DNA of 64,000 bases, taken from positions 1,116,001 through 1,180,000 of the forward strand of contig CAWAQA010000003.1 in the NCBI GenBank assembly GCA_963784065.1, in the 5' to 3' direction. The translations under genes were made by a program, and so were the position numbers. Position 1 is the stretch's first letter; every line of letters starts with the position of its first letter. Origin of the DNA: CAWAQA01 sp963784065. Its GTDB lineage: Bacteria > Acidobacteriota > Vicinamibacteria > Vicinamibacterales > UBA2999. The notes under the pieces are model-generated. The model was given only the letters and a program-made list of their open reading frames with translations, did no database searches and was not told the origin of the DNA. Positions 52,411-62,431 of this stretch are shown in pieces.

Positions 52411-55397
52411 TTAGAACGTGTAGCGGAAGCCGAGCTGCATCGACCGCGGATCGTCGGCAACCACGGACCTGAGGAAGTCGGTGCTGCGCCGGTTCCCGAT
52501 CGGGTTGTCGAAGTTGACGCGGTTGGTGGCGTTGTAGATCTCCCAGAAGAATCCGAACGACTGCTGCGCCGGCAGATTCAGCACGTACTGCACGCGCAGG
52601 TCCAGGAGCATCTTGTCGGAGCCGTCGATCCCGTTGCGAATGGCGAAGCCGTTCGAATCGAGCTCGGACACGATCGGCAGCGTGGCATCGTCACGTCCTG
52701 CCTGCGGCCGGTCGAAGTTCGCCGCGTCGGCATCGCCGTTCCTGTCGACGCCCACCGTCTCGTTCACCGGGTTGCCGGAGTAGTACCTGAACGTCGCGCC
52801 GAGCCCGAGGCCGCGCCACGCGCTCCAGTTGCCACCGGCCGTGAACGCGTGGGTGTTGTTGTTGTTCGTCAGCCCGTAGTCGAACCGCGGGTTGAGATCG
52901 TCGTTGACACGCCGCTGGACGATGTCGGCGTTGCCGATCGGCGTCGCATTGACGTCACGCGCGCGTCCGATCGTCCAGCTCGCGCGTCCGGACCACCGGT
53001 TGGCGAACCGCCGGTCAAGGCTCATCTCGACCGCCCTGTAGTCGTTTCTGAACAGGTCGCTCGTCGTGTACTCCAGCACGCGGCGGAACGCGGTGTTACG
53101 CGCCTGGGCTGGAATGCGGGTCCCGTCCGGATCGAACACGTCCGGCCCCGGCCGGCCAAACGTGCCGTTCGCCAGCAGGCGCGGCTCGTTGATGTCGATG
53201 CGGTTCGTCTGGTCGCGGCCGTACGACTGGATGAAGTCGACGGTGACCGCCGTGTTGGCCATGATCTGGCGCTCGACGCCGACGTTGTACTGATACAGGA
53301 ATCCGATTTGCCTGTTGCCCGGCAGCACCGGCTCGGGATTCACGAAGCTGCCGGCCTCGAGCCCGGCCCGCGCCGCGTTGATCATCGCCCGGCAGGTGGT
53401 ATTGATGGCCGCCATCCCGGCATTCCCCGCCGCCTGCAGGCAGGGGTGCGCCGGGATCCGGCCGCTGTCCGCGGCCAGGTCCTGGCCGGTATCGAAGGCC
53501 GTGGAGGTGGAGATCACCCGGCCGGCTTCGAGGAACTGCAGGACGGCGGTCGAGGGGAACTCGTAGAACTTGCCGAACGCTCCACGGATCGCCGTCTTCT
53601 CATCAGGCGCATACACGATACCGAGCCGGGGCGCGAAGGCGTCCTTCTGCGGGCGTCATGTCCGAGTAGTCGTGGCGGATGCCGAGGTTCAGCGTGACCT
53701 TGTTGTTGATCGCCCACTTGTCCGAGACGAACGCGTAGGTGCGCGTGTCGTTGATCGGGAAGCGGATGTTGCCCAGCGTCGCCTGGAACCGGATCGGGTA
53801 GGTGAACGCGTTCGCCGGGTCGAATGGCTCGTTCCGGTTGAACGTGTAGGTGCCGACCTGGTTCTGTGCCTGGATGAACGTCCCCTGGTTGTCGCTGAAG
53901 CCGAAGCCTGCCTTCAGCGTGTGGTTCGACGGCGTGTAGGTGAACTGCTCGCTGAACGAGTTGATCGCCAGCTTGGCACCGCTCTGGTCCACCCGCGAGC
54001 CTGCCCGGTAGTCGGGATGCTGCTGGGCGGCGCCGAGGTCGAGCGGATCGGTCACCCCCGCATAGGAGAGGCCGGGCCATCGCGCCGGTCTCGACATCGA
54101 ACGGGACGGAGTCGAATTCCGGACTGAAGATCCGGCGGTCGCCGATCCAGAGGTCCTCCCTGGTCGTGCCGGCCTTGAACTCGTTGACCTTGTTGTTCCC
54201 GATCACCCAGTTCCACTGGCCCGTCCACAGCAGCTCGCCCGGCGCGCGCTCGTAGCGGAACCCGTCGCGCGTGGTCCGCTCGATTTCGGCGTTCTCGCCG
54301 ATGCCGTCGTTCGGCCCGTAGACGACGCGGAAGTTGAGCAGGTTGTTCGGCGTCGCCTGGTAGTCCACCCGGCCGAAGTAGTTGGTCAGGTTGACGTCGT
54401 ACGACGTCGAGTAGGACGTCGCCAGCGGGGCGGCTTCCTGCGGGAACTGGACGTTGATCGCGGAATTGAGAACCGTCTTCTCCCAGTTGAAAAAGAAGAA
54501 TGCCTTGTTCTGCACGATCGGTCCGCCGATGTTCGCTCCGCCTTGTTTCGAGCCGTTATCGGGCTTGTCCTTGCCGCGCAGGAAATAATTCTGGGCGTTG
54601 AGGGTCTCATCCTGGTAGTAAAAGAACGTGCGACCGTGGAACTGGTTGGTCCCGCTCTTCGTGATGGCGTTGACGATGACGCCGCTCGATCCGCCGTACT
54701 CCGCGCCGTATTCGTGAGTCAGTACCTGGAACTCCGCCATCGAGTCGACGGTGACGCGAGCCTGCGGCAGCGCCATCGTGCGGTCGTCCTTGTTCGACTG
54801 GCCGTCGAGCATGAACGCGTTGCTGCCGGGGTCGCGTCCGTTGGCGCTGTAGACCGCGCCGTCGAACGATCCCGCGGTGAGGGCGGGCGTCAGCCCGGGG
54901 ACCAGCTGCAGCAGGGCGTACTGCTCGCGCCCCTGCATCGGCAGGTTCTCGATTTCGGCCGCCCCGATGTTCTTCCCGAGCTCGGTCGTGGTCACCTCGA
55001 TGAGCGGCGCCTCGCCTGTGACCGTGATCTGGTCCTGCAGCGTGCCGACGGGAAGCGTGAAGTTGATGGTGGCCGCCTGGCCGACGTTGACCGTGATTCC
55101 GGACAGCGTTTGCGTCTGAAAGCCTGCAAGCTCTGCCCGCATCGTGTAGCGACCCGGCTGCAACGCCAGTACGGTGTAGCGACCGGTTTCGTTGGAGACG
55201 ACCGACCTCACCAGACCCGTGGTCTCTTCGGTGAGCGTGATGGTAACGCCCGGGAGGACGGCTCCTGATGAATCGACGGCGTTGCCATTCACCTCGGAGA
55301 CAGCGCCTTGCCCGGAAGCGGGAACGACGGCCAGAGCGGCCACGAAGCACAACGACACACCCAGGGTGACGACCATACGCATGGGAACACGAAGCAT
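52411..55397 (-). CDS. TonB-dependent receptor, Oar-like, two frameshifts
   Basis: Starts MLRVPMRMVVTLGVSLCFVA at 55397 (GAGAGGGCAG upstream) with a signal peptide. Residues 25-115 are a carboxypeptidase-regulatory domain (VNGNAVDSSGAVLPGVTITL). The plug shows EIENLPMQGREQYALLQLVP, SNAFMLDGQSNKDDR, GVIVNAITKSGTNQFHGRTF and GANIGGPIVQNKAFFFFNWE. The frame shifts near 54077 and again near 53655; the barrel continues with NSFSEQFTYTPSNHTLKAGF, KVTLNLGIRHDYSDMTPAE, KTAIRGAFGKFYEFPST and ends SMQLGFRYTF. All parts are present, so one full-length receptor of about 990 residues is expected. Substrate unknown. Confidence 0.84.
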
Positions 55398-55574
55398 CTC
55401 TGCCCTCTCTTTCGAACCGGCAGTGGAACCACGAGCGACTACGTCTGCATTGAGGGGGGCATGAAAATCCGAATGCCCTTGTGTTGTCAACACTAAAGCG
55501 AGATTTCAGCGCAAAACCCGGCTATTGGGGATGCAACCGAACCGCGATGGCACGGTTGCACGGAGAAACAACAA

Positions 55575-56771
55575 TCAACGCCCGAGACCAGCCGGGGCGT
55601 CGAGCACGTCGAGGTACTTCAGCGCTCCACCGGTGTTGAAGAGCACCACCGAGTCATGTGCCTTGATCGTGCCGTCTTCGAGGAGACGCTCGAGAGCGGC
55701 GAGTGTGGCGCCGCCTTCCGGCGCCGCGCTGATGCCCTCACGGCTGCCAAGGTCGAGCATGCCGGCAACCATCGCCGCGTCGGTCACCGTGATCGCCGTG
55801 CCGCCGCTCTCGCGCACGGCGCGGAGAATCAGGAAGTCGCCAATCGCCCTGGGGACACGGAGGCCGTCGGCCATGGTTTCCGCGCCCTCCCAGGGCGTCG
55901 CCTTCGCTGCGCCCTCGCGAAAGGCGCGCACGATTGGAGCGCACCCTTGCGCCTGCACCGATACCATGCGCGGCCGGCGCTGCGGCGCCATCCACCCGAT
56001 CTGCTCGAGCTCCTCCATGGCCTTCCACATGCCGACCATCCCGGTGCCGCCGCCGGTCGGATAGATCATCCAATCGGGCCAGCGCCAGTCCATCTGCTCG
56101 GCGATCTCGAAAGCGAGCGTCTTCTTTCCTTCGATGCGATAGGGCTCCTTCAAGGTGGACACGTCGTACCACCCGAGCGGTGCGCCGCGCTCGGCCGCGA
56201 CGCGGCCGGCGTCGCTGATGAGGCCGTCGACGAGGGTCACCCCTGCCCCATACAGCGCGCACTCCTTGATGAACGGCGGCTTGACGTCGCGCGGGAGGAA
56301 GACCTGAGCCTCGAGGCCGGCGCGGGCGGCGTAGGCGGCCATGGCGTTGCCGGCATTGCCCGCCGACGGCACCGAGACCGTCTTCGCGCCGGCCGCGCGC
56401 GCGCGCGTGATCGCCGTCGACTGGCCGCGAGCCTTGAACGAGTTGGTCGGGTTCAGCGATTCGTCCTTGACGTAAAGGCGATCGAGTCCGAGCCGCGAGC
56501 CCAGCGACCGGGCATGGAAGAGCGGCGTGTACCCTTCGCCGAGCGTCACCGGCTCCTCCTCGGCGAACACCGGCATCAGCTCCCGATAGCGCCACATGGT
56601 GGGCTCCCGATCGCGCAGGCTCTCGCGTGCCCAGCTGCGCGCGCCATCGATGTCGTATCGGGCGAGCAGCGGCATGCCGCACGAGCACAGATGGTGCCGC
56701 CCGGCCGGATCGAGTCGCGGCGCGCCGCACGGGACCGAGCATTCGAGGTGGCTGAAAAACGATCTCCGCAT
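55575..56771 (-). CDS. thrC: Threonine synthase
   Basis: The 398-residue product starts at ATG 56771. The N-terminus has a possible zinc site (Cys11, Cys15, Cys29, Cys31). VTLGEGYTPLFHARSLGSRL is typical. The PLP lysine is in NPTNSFKARG (Lys113), followed by VSVPSAGNAGNAMAAYAARA, DVSTLKEPYRIEGKKTLAFE, YPTGGGTGMVGMWKAMEELE and a late ISAAPEGGATLAALERLL. It converts O-phosphohomoserine to threonine in the cytoplasm. Fold-type-II relatives (cysteate synthase, diaminopropionate lyase) are alternatives but fit less well. It is divergent from the SLC13 gene with 129 bases between starts. Confidence 0.86.
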   Translation of the reverse strand: MRRSFFSHLECSVPCGAPRLDPAGRHHLCSCGMPLLARYDIDGARSWARESLRDREPTMWRYRELMPVFAEEEPVTLGEGYTPLFHARSLGSRLGLDRLYVKDESLNPTNSFKARGQSTAITRARAAGAKTVSVPSAGNAGNAMAAYAARAGLEAQVFLPRDVKPPFIKECALYGAGVTLVDGLISDAGRVAAERGAPLGWYDVSTLKEPYRIEGKKTLAFEIAEQMDWRWPDWMIYPTGGGTGMVGMWKAMEELEQIGWMAPQRRPRMVSVQAQGCAPIVRAFREGAAKATPWEGAETMADGLRVPRAIGDFLILRAVRESGGTAITVTDAAMVAGMLDLGSREGISAAPEGGATLAALERLLEDGTIKAHDSVVLFNTGGALKYLDVLDAPAGLGR

Positions 56772-56900
56772 CCGGGTGATTGTAGTCGCTATAATCTGCC
56801 CGCACGTCAGCATGAGCGCTACCGGGGACGGATCCCGTCGTGTCTCGCGGACGGCCAGGAGCAGGGTGCATCGGCGCGGCCGGTAGTGATTCGCAGGTAC

Positions 56901-58355
56901 ATGCCACCAGAGCCGACACGACGCCGGGTCATCGCGCTCGGCGCGGCCGTCGCGCTGATGCTCGCCATCGCGTTCGCGCCGGGACCGGCGCCGCTCGAGC
57001 GCGCGGGCAACCTGATCGCGCTGACGCGGAACGGACAAGCGTGCCTCGCCATCATGGCGTTCGCGGTCACGCTGTGGATTACGGAGGCGCTGCCGTTCGC
57101 CGCCACCTCCTTGCTCGTCCTGCTCCTGATCGCCGCCTTCGGCATCGCCGACTACCGCACCGTCGTGCAGGCCGGGTTCGGCGACCCGATCGTCACCTTC
57201 ATCCTCGGCACGCTGATGCTGTCGGCGGCGTTCACGCGATCGGGCCTCGGCACGCGGCTCGCGAACCAGGTGCTGTTGCGCGTGGGCACGCGCACCGATC
57301 GCGTACTCCTCGGCCTCCTGGTCGTCGGCGCGGCGATCTCGATGTGGATCCCCGACGTCGCCGTGGCCGCCATGCTGTTGCCGATTGCCGTCGGCCTGCT
57401 GCGCGATGCCGGGCTCCAGCCCGGGCAGAGCCAGTTCGGGCGCGCGCTCATGATCGCGGTGGCGTTCGGTCCCCTCATCGGCGGCATCGCCACGCCGGCC
57501 GGCACATCCGCCAACCTGGTGGCGATGGCCCAGCTCAAACAACTCGCGGGTATCGACATCACGTTCGCGACGTGGATGGCCTACGGGACGCCGGCGGCCG
57601 CGCTCATGTTGCCGTTCGCGTGGTGGATCCTCCTGTGGCTGTTCCCACCCGAGATTCCGCGCCTGCCCGTGACGCTCGACGAGGTCCGCCTCCGCCTGGC
57701 ACAACTGGGTCCCCTGAGCCGCGTGGAACGCGTCACCCTGGTCATCTTCCTCGCCGTCATCGCGACGTGGGTGCTGACGCCGGCGCTGGCGGCATGGAGC
57801 GGCGGCCGCATCGCGCCACCCATCGAGGCGGTCGCGCTGGCCGGCGGGGTCTGCCTCTTCCTGCCGGGCGTGAGGGTCCTCACCTGGAAGGAGGCCGAGC
57901 GCGAGGTCGAATGGGGCGGCCTCATGCTGATCGTGGCCGGCCTGGCGCTCGGACTCGTCGTCTTCGAATCCGGCGCCGCGCGCTGGCTCGCGTGGGTCCT
58001 GCTCGGAGAGATCCGTTCAGTTCCGGATCTGGTGCAGCCGTTCGTGATCGTGCTGGCGGTGGCCGGCCTGCACCTGATGTTCTCGAGCAACACGGTGACG
58101 GCGACGATCATCGTGCCGATCCTGATTGCGCTGGCCAGGGATCTCGGGCTGGACACGTGGACCCTCGTCGCACCCGCCGCCTTCACCTCCTCGCTGGCGT
58201 TCATCCTCGTCAGCGAAGGGCCGACGACGATCATCCCGCACGCCTCCGGGTACTTCTCCATCAAGGACATGGCAAAGGCAGGGATCCTGATGACGATCGC
58301 CGCCGCTGTCTGCGTGGCGGTCGCCGTGCAGGTCGTGCGCGCGCTCCTGACCTGA
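56901..58355 (+). CDS. SLC13/DASS family sodium-coupled anion transporter
   Basis: The 484-residue product has about 11-12 membrane helices. After MPPEPTRRRVIALGAAVALM, ALPFAATSLLVLLLIAAFGI, DPIVTFILGTLMLSAAFTRS, ATPAGTSANLVAMAQLK (an SNT-type loop) and MFSSNTVTATIIVPILIALA (the second SNT motif) follow the DASS order. It should carry dicarboxylates or sulfate with Na+ across the inner membrane. ATG 56901 was chosen because upstream codons are antisense to the threonine synthase gene. It ends near a cluster of palindromes. Confidence 0.86.
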   Translation: MPPEPTRRRVIALGAAVALMLAIAFAPGPAPLERAGNLIALTRNGQACLAIMAFAVTLWITEALPFAATSLLVLLLIAAFGIADYRTVVQAGFGDPIVTFILGTLMLSAAFTRSGLGTRLANQVLLRVGTRTDRVLLGLLVVGAAISMWIPDVAVAAMLLPIAVGLLRDAGLQPGQSQFGRALMIAVAFGPLIGGIATPAGTSANLVAMAQLKQLAGIDITFATWMAYGTPAAALMLPFAWWILLWLFPPEIPRLPVTLDEVRLRLAQLGPLSRVERVTLVIFLAVIATWVLTPALAAWSGGRIAPPIEAVALAGGVCLFLPGVRVLTWKEAEREVEWGGLMLIVAGLALGLVVFESGAARWLAWVLLGEIRSVPDLVQPFVIVLAVAGLHLMFSSNTVTATIIVPILIALARDLGLDTWTLVAPAAFTSSLAFILVSEGPTTIIPHASGYFSIKDMAKAGILMTIAAAVCVAVAVQVVRALLT

Positions 58356-58380
58356 AACGCGGGCCGGTCATTTGGGCGGC

Positions 58381-58541
58381 CGGGCCGGCTGAAGCGGCCT
58401 CTACGTACGTGTTTGGGAGCCCTGCGGATCAAGACCAGAGTGCGCGTCCCTCCGGATCAAACCGTCGTGTACGTAGGGGCCGGCTCAGCCGGCCCGTGTG
58501 CGCGACTCCATGTTCGTAGAGACCGACCTTCAGGTCGGCCT
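58381..58541. repeat. Three GGCCGGCT-family palindromes near the YaeQ 3' end
   Basis: CGGGCCGGCTGAAGCGGCCT (58381-58400), GTAGGGGCCGGCTCAGCCGG (58473-58492) and GTAGAGACCGACCTTCAGGT (58516-58535, followed by CGGCC). The third replaces GGCCGGC with GACCGACC but keeps the GTAG flank and the palindrome. Copies two and three lie inside the open frame of the YaeQ gene. Confidence 0.7.
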
Positions 58542-59218
58542 GGCCGTGGACCTGGCGCAGTATCGGATTGAAGAACTGTCTGAAGCGGAACGCGGCCGCC
58601 GGATCGGGCCGGGCGTCGGCGCACATGCCGGTCTGAACAGGCAGGCCGACCTGCTGCGCCCGGCACCCGGGCATTCGCTGTGGGAATGCGGTGCTCGGTC
58701 ATCGGAATCGCGATCGTGCGGTCTCCGAGCGAGAGATGCAGCTCGTTGCCCGAGATCGACAGGGCAAACGACGAGCGTCGATCGATGAGCGCGGTCACTT
58801 CTTCGATCGCCGCGCGGTCGAAGGCGCGAATCGGAATGTCGGCGGCGCGGTGGATCTTCTCCCCGGCCAGCTGGCCGAGCAGCTGCCGCGCGTCGCGATG
58901 CGTGTAGACCGCGACGCGGCCCGCATGCTTGCTCCCGCGGTGCAACCGGCCCGCGTCCGGCATGCCGACCTCGATCCACGCCGTCACGCGGCCCGTGAGA
59001 TCCCGGACGAGCAGCGCAGGCTCGTCGCCCGACGACACGCCTTCGGTCAGCTCGATGCCCTCCTGGTACTCGAGGCAGTAAGCAAGGACACGGACCAGCA
59101 TGTACTCCGCGGTTTCGGATGGATGCCGGGCGACGCGGAGATCGAGCGTCTGGTACACGCCGCGGTCCATGTCGGCCAGGTCGATGGCCATGGTGTAGAT
59201 GGTGGCGGTCTGAGCCAT
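58457..59218 (-). CDS. yaeQ: YaeQ family protein with a repeat-derived C-terminal extension
   Basis: The frame is 253 codons from ATG 59218. Residues 1-182 match YaeQ throughout: TATIYTMAIDLADMDRGVYQ, ARHPSETAEYMLVRVLAYCL, EPALLVRDLTGRVTAWIEVG and LSISGNELHLSLG. YaeQ is a small PD-(D/E)XK-fold protein, normally about 180 residues, of uncertain nuclease-like function. The last 70 residues are Arg/Pro-rich and are encoded by sequence including two palindromic repeats. The original stop near 58670 was probably lost by an indel or repeat insertion. Confidence 0.78.
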   Translation of the reverse strand: MAQTATIYTMAIDLADMDRGVYQTLDLRVARHPSETAEYMLVRVLAYCLEYQEGIELTEGVSSGDEPALLVRDLTGRVTAWIEVGMPDAGRLHRGSKHAGRVAVYTHRDARQLLGQLAGEKIHRAADIPIRAFDRAAIEEVTALIDRRSSFALSISGNELHLSLGDRTIAIPMTEHRIPTANARVPGAAGRPACSDRHVRRRPARSGGRVPLQTVLQSDTAPGPRPGRPEGRSLRTWSRAHGPAEPAPTYTTV

Positions 59219-59374
59219 TTATCGGGTCAAGGGACAAGGCTCAACGGAAGGTGTCGGGCTTCGGGCGTGAAACGGCCGAATACAGGCTTCGGGACGCATG
59301 TGCTGTGTGCCGTGTTCAAGTGCACCGGGCGCAGCCGCTCATTGTAGACTGCACGACACCTGCAGGGAGGCTCT

Positions 59375-60214
59375 ATGGACGAACTCTCGGATTACGAGCT
59401 GCAGAAGACGGACGAGGAGTCGGCTCCGGCCGGGCCCGGCCGCACGCGCCCCTGGGTGCTGTGGATCGCTGCCGCAGCGATCGTGACGGCCGGGGTGGCC
59501 GCCTACTTCTGGTTCTGGTCCCCGCGGCCCCAGGAAGCGCCGACCTCGACCGCGCCCACCGTGGCCTACCGGCCAGTGCCGGCGCCGGCGAGCGCCGCCG
59601 CCGCTGCGATCGACGTCCCGCCGCTCAGCGAGACCGACCCGCTCGTCCGCCGTCTCGTGAGCGCCCTCTCCTCGCACCCGCGCGTAGCGGCGTGGCTCAC
59701 CACCCCCAACCTGATACGCACGTTCACGGTGGCCGTCGAGAACATCAGCATCGGCGCGACGCCGGCGCGTCACCTGCGCGTCCTGCGGCCAGTCGGGCCG
59801 TTCGGCGTCATCGAAGACGACGAGGTCATGCACATCGACCCGCGCAGCTACGAGCGGTACAACGGCATCGCGGATGCGGTGGCGTCGATCGACGCTGCCG
59901 GCGCCGCGACGCTGTACTCGACGCTGAGGCCGCGCTTCGACGAAGCGTACCGCGAGCTCGGGCATGCGGGCGGATTCGATGCGGCGCTGGAGCGCGCGAT
60001 TGCCATATTGGTCGCGACACCGGTGCCGGCCGCTCCGGTGCCGCTGGTCTACAAGGGCGCCTTGAACGCCTTCGCCGATCCGCGGCTCGAGGCGCTCACG
60101 GATGCGGAGAAACAGTTCCTCCGCGTCGGACCGCGGAACATGCGGCTGATTCAGGGGAAACTGCGTGAGATCGCCGCCGAGCTGGGGATGTCCGTGTCAG
60201 GCCGGCCTGGCTGA
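59375..60214 (+). CDS. DUF3014 family membrane-anchored protein
   Basis: The 279-residue product has a short cytoplasmic N-terminus, one membrane helix (WVLWIAAAAIVTAGVAAYFW), a Pro/Ala-rich linker, and the DUF3014 domain: LPPLSETDPLVRRL-type text (PPLSETDPLVRRLVSALSSH), WLTTPNLIRTFTVAVENIS, YERYNGIADAVASIDAAG and KQFLRVGPRNMRLIQGKLRE. It should face the periplasm. The function of DUF3014 is unknown. GGGAGG lies 7-8 bases before ATG 59375. It is followed by the MBL gene 60 bases later. Confidence 0.85.
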   Translation: MDELSDYELQKTDEESAPAGPGRTRPWVLWIAAAAIVTAGVAAYFWFWSPRPQEAPTSTAPTVAYRPVPAPASAAAAAIDVPPLSETDPLVRRLVSALSSHPRVAAWLTTPNLIRTFTVAVENISIGATPARHLRVLRPVGPFGVIEDDEVMHIDPRSYERYNGIADAVASIDAAGAATLYSTLRPRFDEAYRELGHAGGFDAALERAIAILVATPVPAAPVPLVYKGALNAFADPRLEALTDAEKQFLRVGPRNMRLIQGKLREIAAELGMSVSGRPG

Positions 60215-60274
60215 GATCGCCGGCGGCGCAGGGAAGAACATGACCGGCCAACCGCACATCTGCTGGAGAAGACT

Positions 60275-61168
60275 ATGTACCGCACATTGTTCACGCTCTT
60301 TGCCTGCGGCCTGTTGACGGCGCAGGTGGGGTCGCAGGGTCAGCCGGCGGCGGCCGCGCAGGCCGCACCGATCACCGCAACGAAGGTTGACGGCACCGAC
60401 AACGTGTACACCTTTCGCAATGGCAACAGCCAGGCGATGTTCATCGTCACCAGCGAGGGGGTGATCGCCACCGATCCTGTGGGCTACGGGCGGCCTCAGG
60501 GCGGTGCGGCCTATGTCGCCGAGATCAGAAAGGTGACGAGCCAACCGATCCGGTATCTGATCTACAGCCATCACCATTTCGACCATATCGCAGGCGGCCG
60601 CGCGTTCAAGGAGGCGGGCGCTCGAGTGGTCGCGCACAGGAGGGCGAAGGAGCGACTGGAGGTCCTCAACGACCCCAATACGGTTCTGCCCGACGAGACG
60701 GTCGACAAACGGCGGACCATCACCCTCGGCGGGACGTCCCTGGAGCTGACCCACATCGGATTGAACCACTCGGACAGCACGCTGATCATGCGGCTGCCGA
60801 AGGAACGGATCCTCTACGTCGTCGACCTGCTGCCGGTCGGGCAGGTGCCGGGTCGGGGCATGATCGACTTCTATCCGCTCGAAGCAGAGGAGTCGATCAA
60901 GCAGATCATGACGATGGATTGGGAACGTCTGATCCCCGGTCATCCCGGCGATGGCGGACGCCTTGGGAGCAAGAAGGACGTCCAGGACCAGCTCACGTTC
61001 CTGCAGGACGCGTCGGCAGCAGTCAAGGCGGAGGCACTGCAGGGCAGGTGCTGGGAGCCGGTCGAAAGCCAACTGAAGCTCCCGAAATACGCAAGCTGGC
61101 CGGCCTACGAGGCCAACCTTCCGTTCGTGCTGAGGCGCTACTGCGCTCTCTGGGGTCGCGGCACGTAG
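60275..61168 (+). CDS. Secreted MBL-fold metallo-hydrolase
   Basis: The 297-residue product has a signal peptide (MYRTLFTLFACGLLTAQVGS). The zinc motif is SHHHFDHIAGG (His99, His101, Asp103, His104). HIGLNHSDSTLIM gives the next His and VVDLLPVGQVPG the bridging Asp. LIPGHPGDGGRLGSKKDVQD supplies the last His. It resembles exported MBL proteins of the lactamase B group. A terminator-like hairpin follows. Substrate unknown; it could hydrolyse lactones or sulfuric esters. Confidence 0.83.
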   Translation: MYRTLFTLFACGLLTAQVGSQGQPAAAAQAAPITATKVDGTDNVYTFRNGNSQAMFIVTSEGVIATDPVGYGRPQGGAAYVAEIRKVTSQPIRYLIYSHHHFDHIAGGRAFKEAGARVVAHRRAKERLEVLNDPNTVLPDETVDKRRTITLGGTSLELTHIGLNHSDSTLIMRLPKERILYVVDLLPVGQVPGRGMIDFYPLEAEESIKQIMTMDWERLIPGHPGDGGRLGSKKDVQDQLTFLQDASAAVKAEALQGRCWEPVESQLKLPKYASWPAYEANLPFVLRRYCALWGRGT

Positions 61169-61200
61169 CGGAGTCTCGTGACTGACTGACTGACGACGAC

Positions 61201-61222
61201 GGGCCGCGCCGTGGCGCGGCCC
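61201..61222. terminator. Perfect GC-rich hairpin between convergent genes
   Basis: GGGCCGCGCC (61201-61210) and GGCGCGGCCC (61213-61222) are perfectly complementary. It lies 33 bases after the MBL stop and 22 bases before the convergent stop at 61244. Confidence 0.6.
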
Positions 61223-61243
61223 GCAACTCTGCCGATTCGCGCG

Positions 61244-61694
61244 TTATTGAAGGCCTTCCGGGCCAACGACACGCATCGAGGTCGTGCGCCTGACGCGGGT
61301 GCCGTCGTTGCGCGTCAGGACGGCCGTGACCTCGTACTCGCCAGCCGCAAGCCGCTTGATCGGAAACTGGTGGCGGATCGCCGCGCGGTCGCCTTCGAGC
61401 GTGATCAGGTGCGCGCCACCGCCCCCGTCGGGCGAAAACCAGTCGAGCTCGACGGTGCGGCTGCGCGCGTCCGGCTCGATCCGCAATCTGATCCACGCAT
61501 CCGCCTGGGCGTATGTCACGCGCGGATAGACGTCGATTTCGAGCGCCTCCGGTTGCGGCGGACGAGACGCGGTGACGTGCGGCAGGGGTGGCGGCCATCG
61601 TCGTGGCAAACGCCATGTGCGTATCGCGGGCCGTCGTCGCGCAGGACGCGCTGGCCATCGCACCGAGAACGATTGCCAGGAAATACCGAGTCAT
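61244..61694 (-). CDS. Uncharacterised secreted protein, frameshifted
   Basis: Starts MTRYFLAIVLGAMASASCAT (signal peptide; SASC could be a lipobox). Near 61590 the frame shifts after MAFATTMAA and continues PHVTASRPPQPEALEIDVYP, YAQADAWIRLRIEPDARSRT, VELDWFSPDGGGGAHLITLE and EYEVTAVLTRNDGTRVRRTT to 61244. The C-terminal part looks like an Ig-like beta-sandwich. Function unknown. Confidence 0.6.
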
Positions 61695-61845
61695 TGCCGC
61701 TCTCCTTCCTCTTCAATCAAGTAAACGAGAAGAGGAAGGCGATCGAACAGGCGGGAGCGGACGGGTTCAGCGGACGGTATGTGCGGCGAGGGCTCGAGGG
61801 CCCGCCTCGAGGACGCGAAAGGTCCGCGAGACACGAACGAAGGTG

Positions 61846-62382
61846 TTACCTGGCGGGGGGCCGCGGCGGGTCCGCGAAACCGTAGTCGATGAAGCGCCCG
61901 AACCCGCGGCCATTCACGCCGTTGTTCATGAAGCGCCCGAACCCTCGCGTCGGCTGGGTGGGCACGCCGTGGATCACGCCCGGGTAAACGCCGGGGAAGA
62001 AAGGCACCACGAAGACCGGGTAGGATGACCCGAGATACGGCGTCCCCGCCATGAACGAGGGCACGCGCGACGTCTCCGGAGCACTCGGCCGATCCGCGCC
62101 AACGATCAGCGGCGGGGGAACCTCTTCGACGAACTCCTGGGCGGTGCCCAGCATCTTGACGATGACGGTGTTGGGAACACCAGCCTTCGTCAGACGCACG
62201 ATCTCGTCGGTATTGAGATTGAAGATGGTCTTGTCCGCGTCGATCACGGCCACGAGGACGTCCGCCGTGACGCCGGCCTTCGACAAGGCGATGATGTCGT
62301 CGAGCGTAACGGCCCAGGCCGCAGCCGGGAGCGAGAGGGCCAGCAGCGCTGCCAGCACGGCGCGACGGGCGCGCGGGAACAT
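61846..62382 (-). CDS. Secreted protein with duplicated helical KAGV motif and Gly-rich tail
   Basis: The 178-residue product starts MFPRARRAVLAALLALSLPA with AAGGAGG upstream. After the signal come two related helical units, LDDIIALSKAGVTADVLVAV and TDEIVRLTKAGVPNTVIVKM, as seen in small exported acidobacterial proteins. The second half is Pro/Gly/Phe-rich (YPVFVVPFFPGVYPGVI, GFGRFMNNGVNGRGFGRF) and probably unstructured. Function unknown. It is divergent from the phosphatase gene (50 bases between starts). Confidence 0.7.
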   Translation of the reverse strand: MFPRARRAVLAALLALSLPAAAWAVTLDDIIALSKAGVTADVLVAVIDADKTIFNLNTDEIVRLTKAGVPNTVIVKMLGTAQEFVEEVPPPLIVGADRPSAPETSRVPSFMAGTPYLGSSYPVFVVPFFPGVYPGVIHGVPTQPTRGFGRFMNNGVNGRGFGRFIDYGFADPPRPPAR

Positions 62383-62431
62383 CGGCACCTCCTTACAGAG
62401 CCTCAGTATACGATCAGCGGAGGGTTTTGCC

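Noticed and set aside
58429..58674. Separate small gene at the YaeQ 3' end
   Set aside because: The frame consists largely of palindromic repeat sequence, with no ribosome-binding site or family motif; it is better read as repeat-derived DNA.
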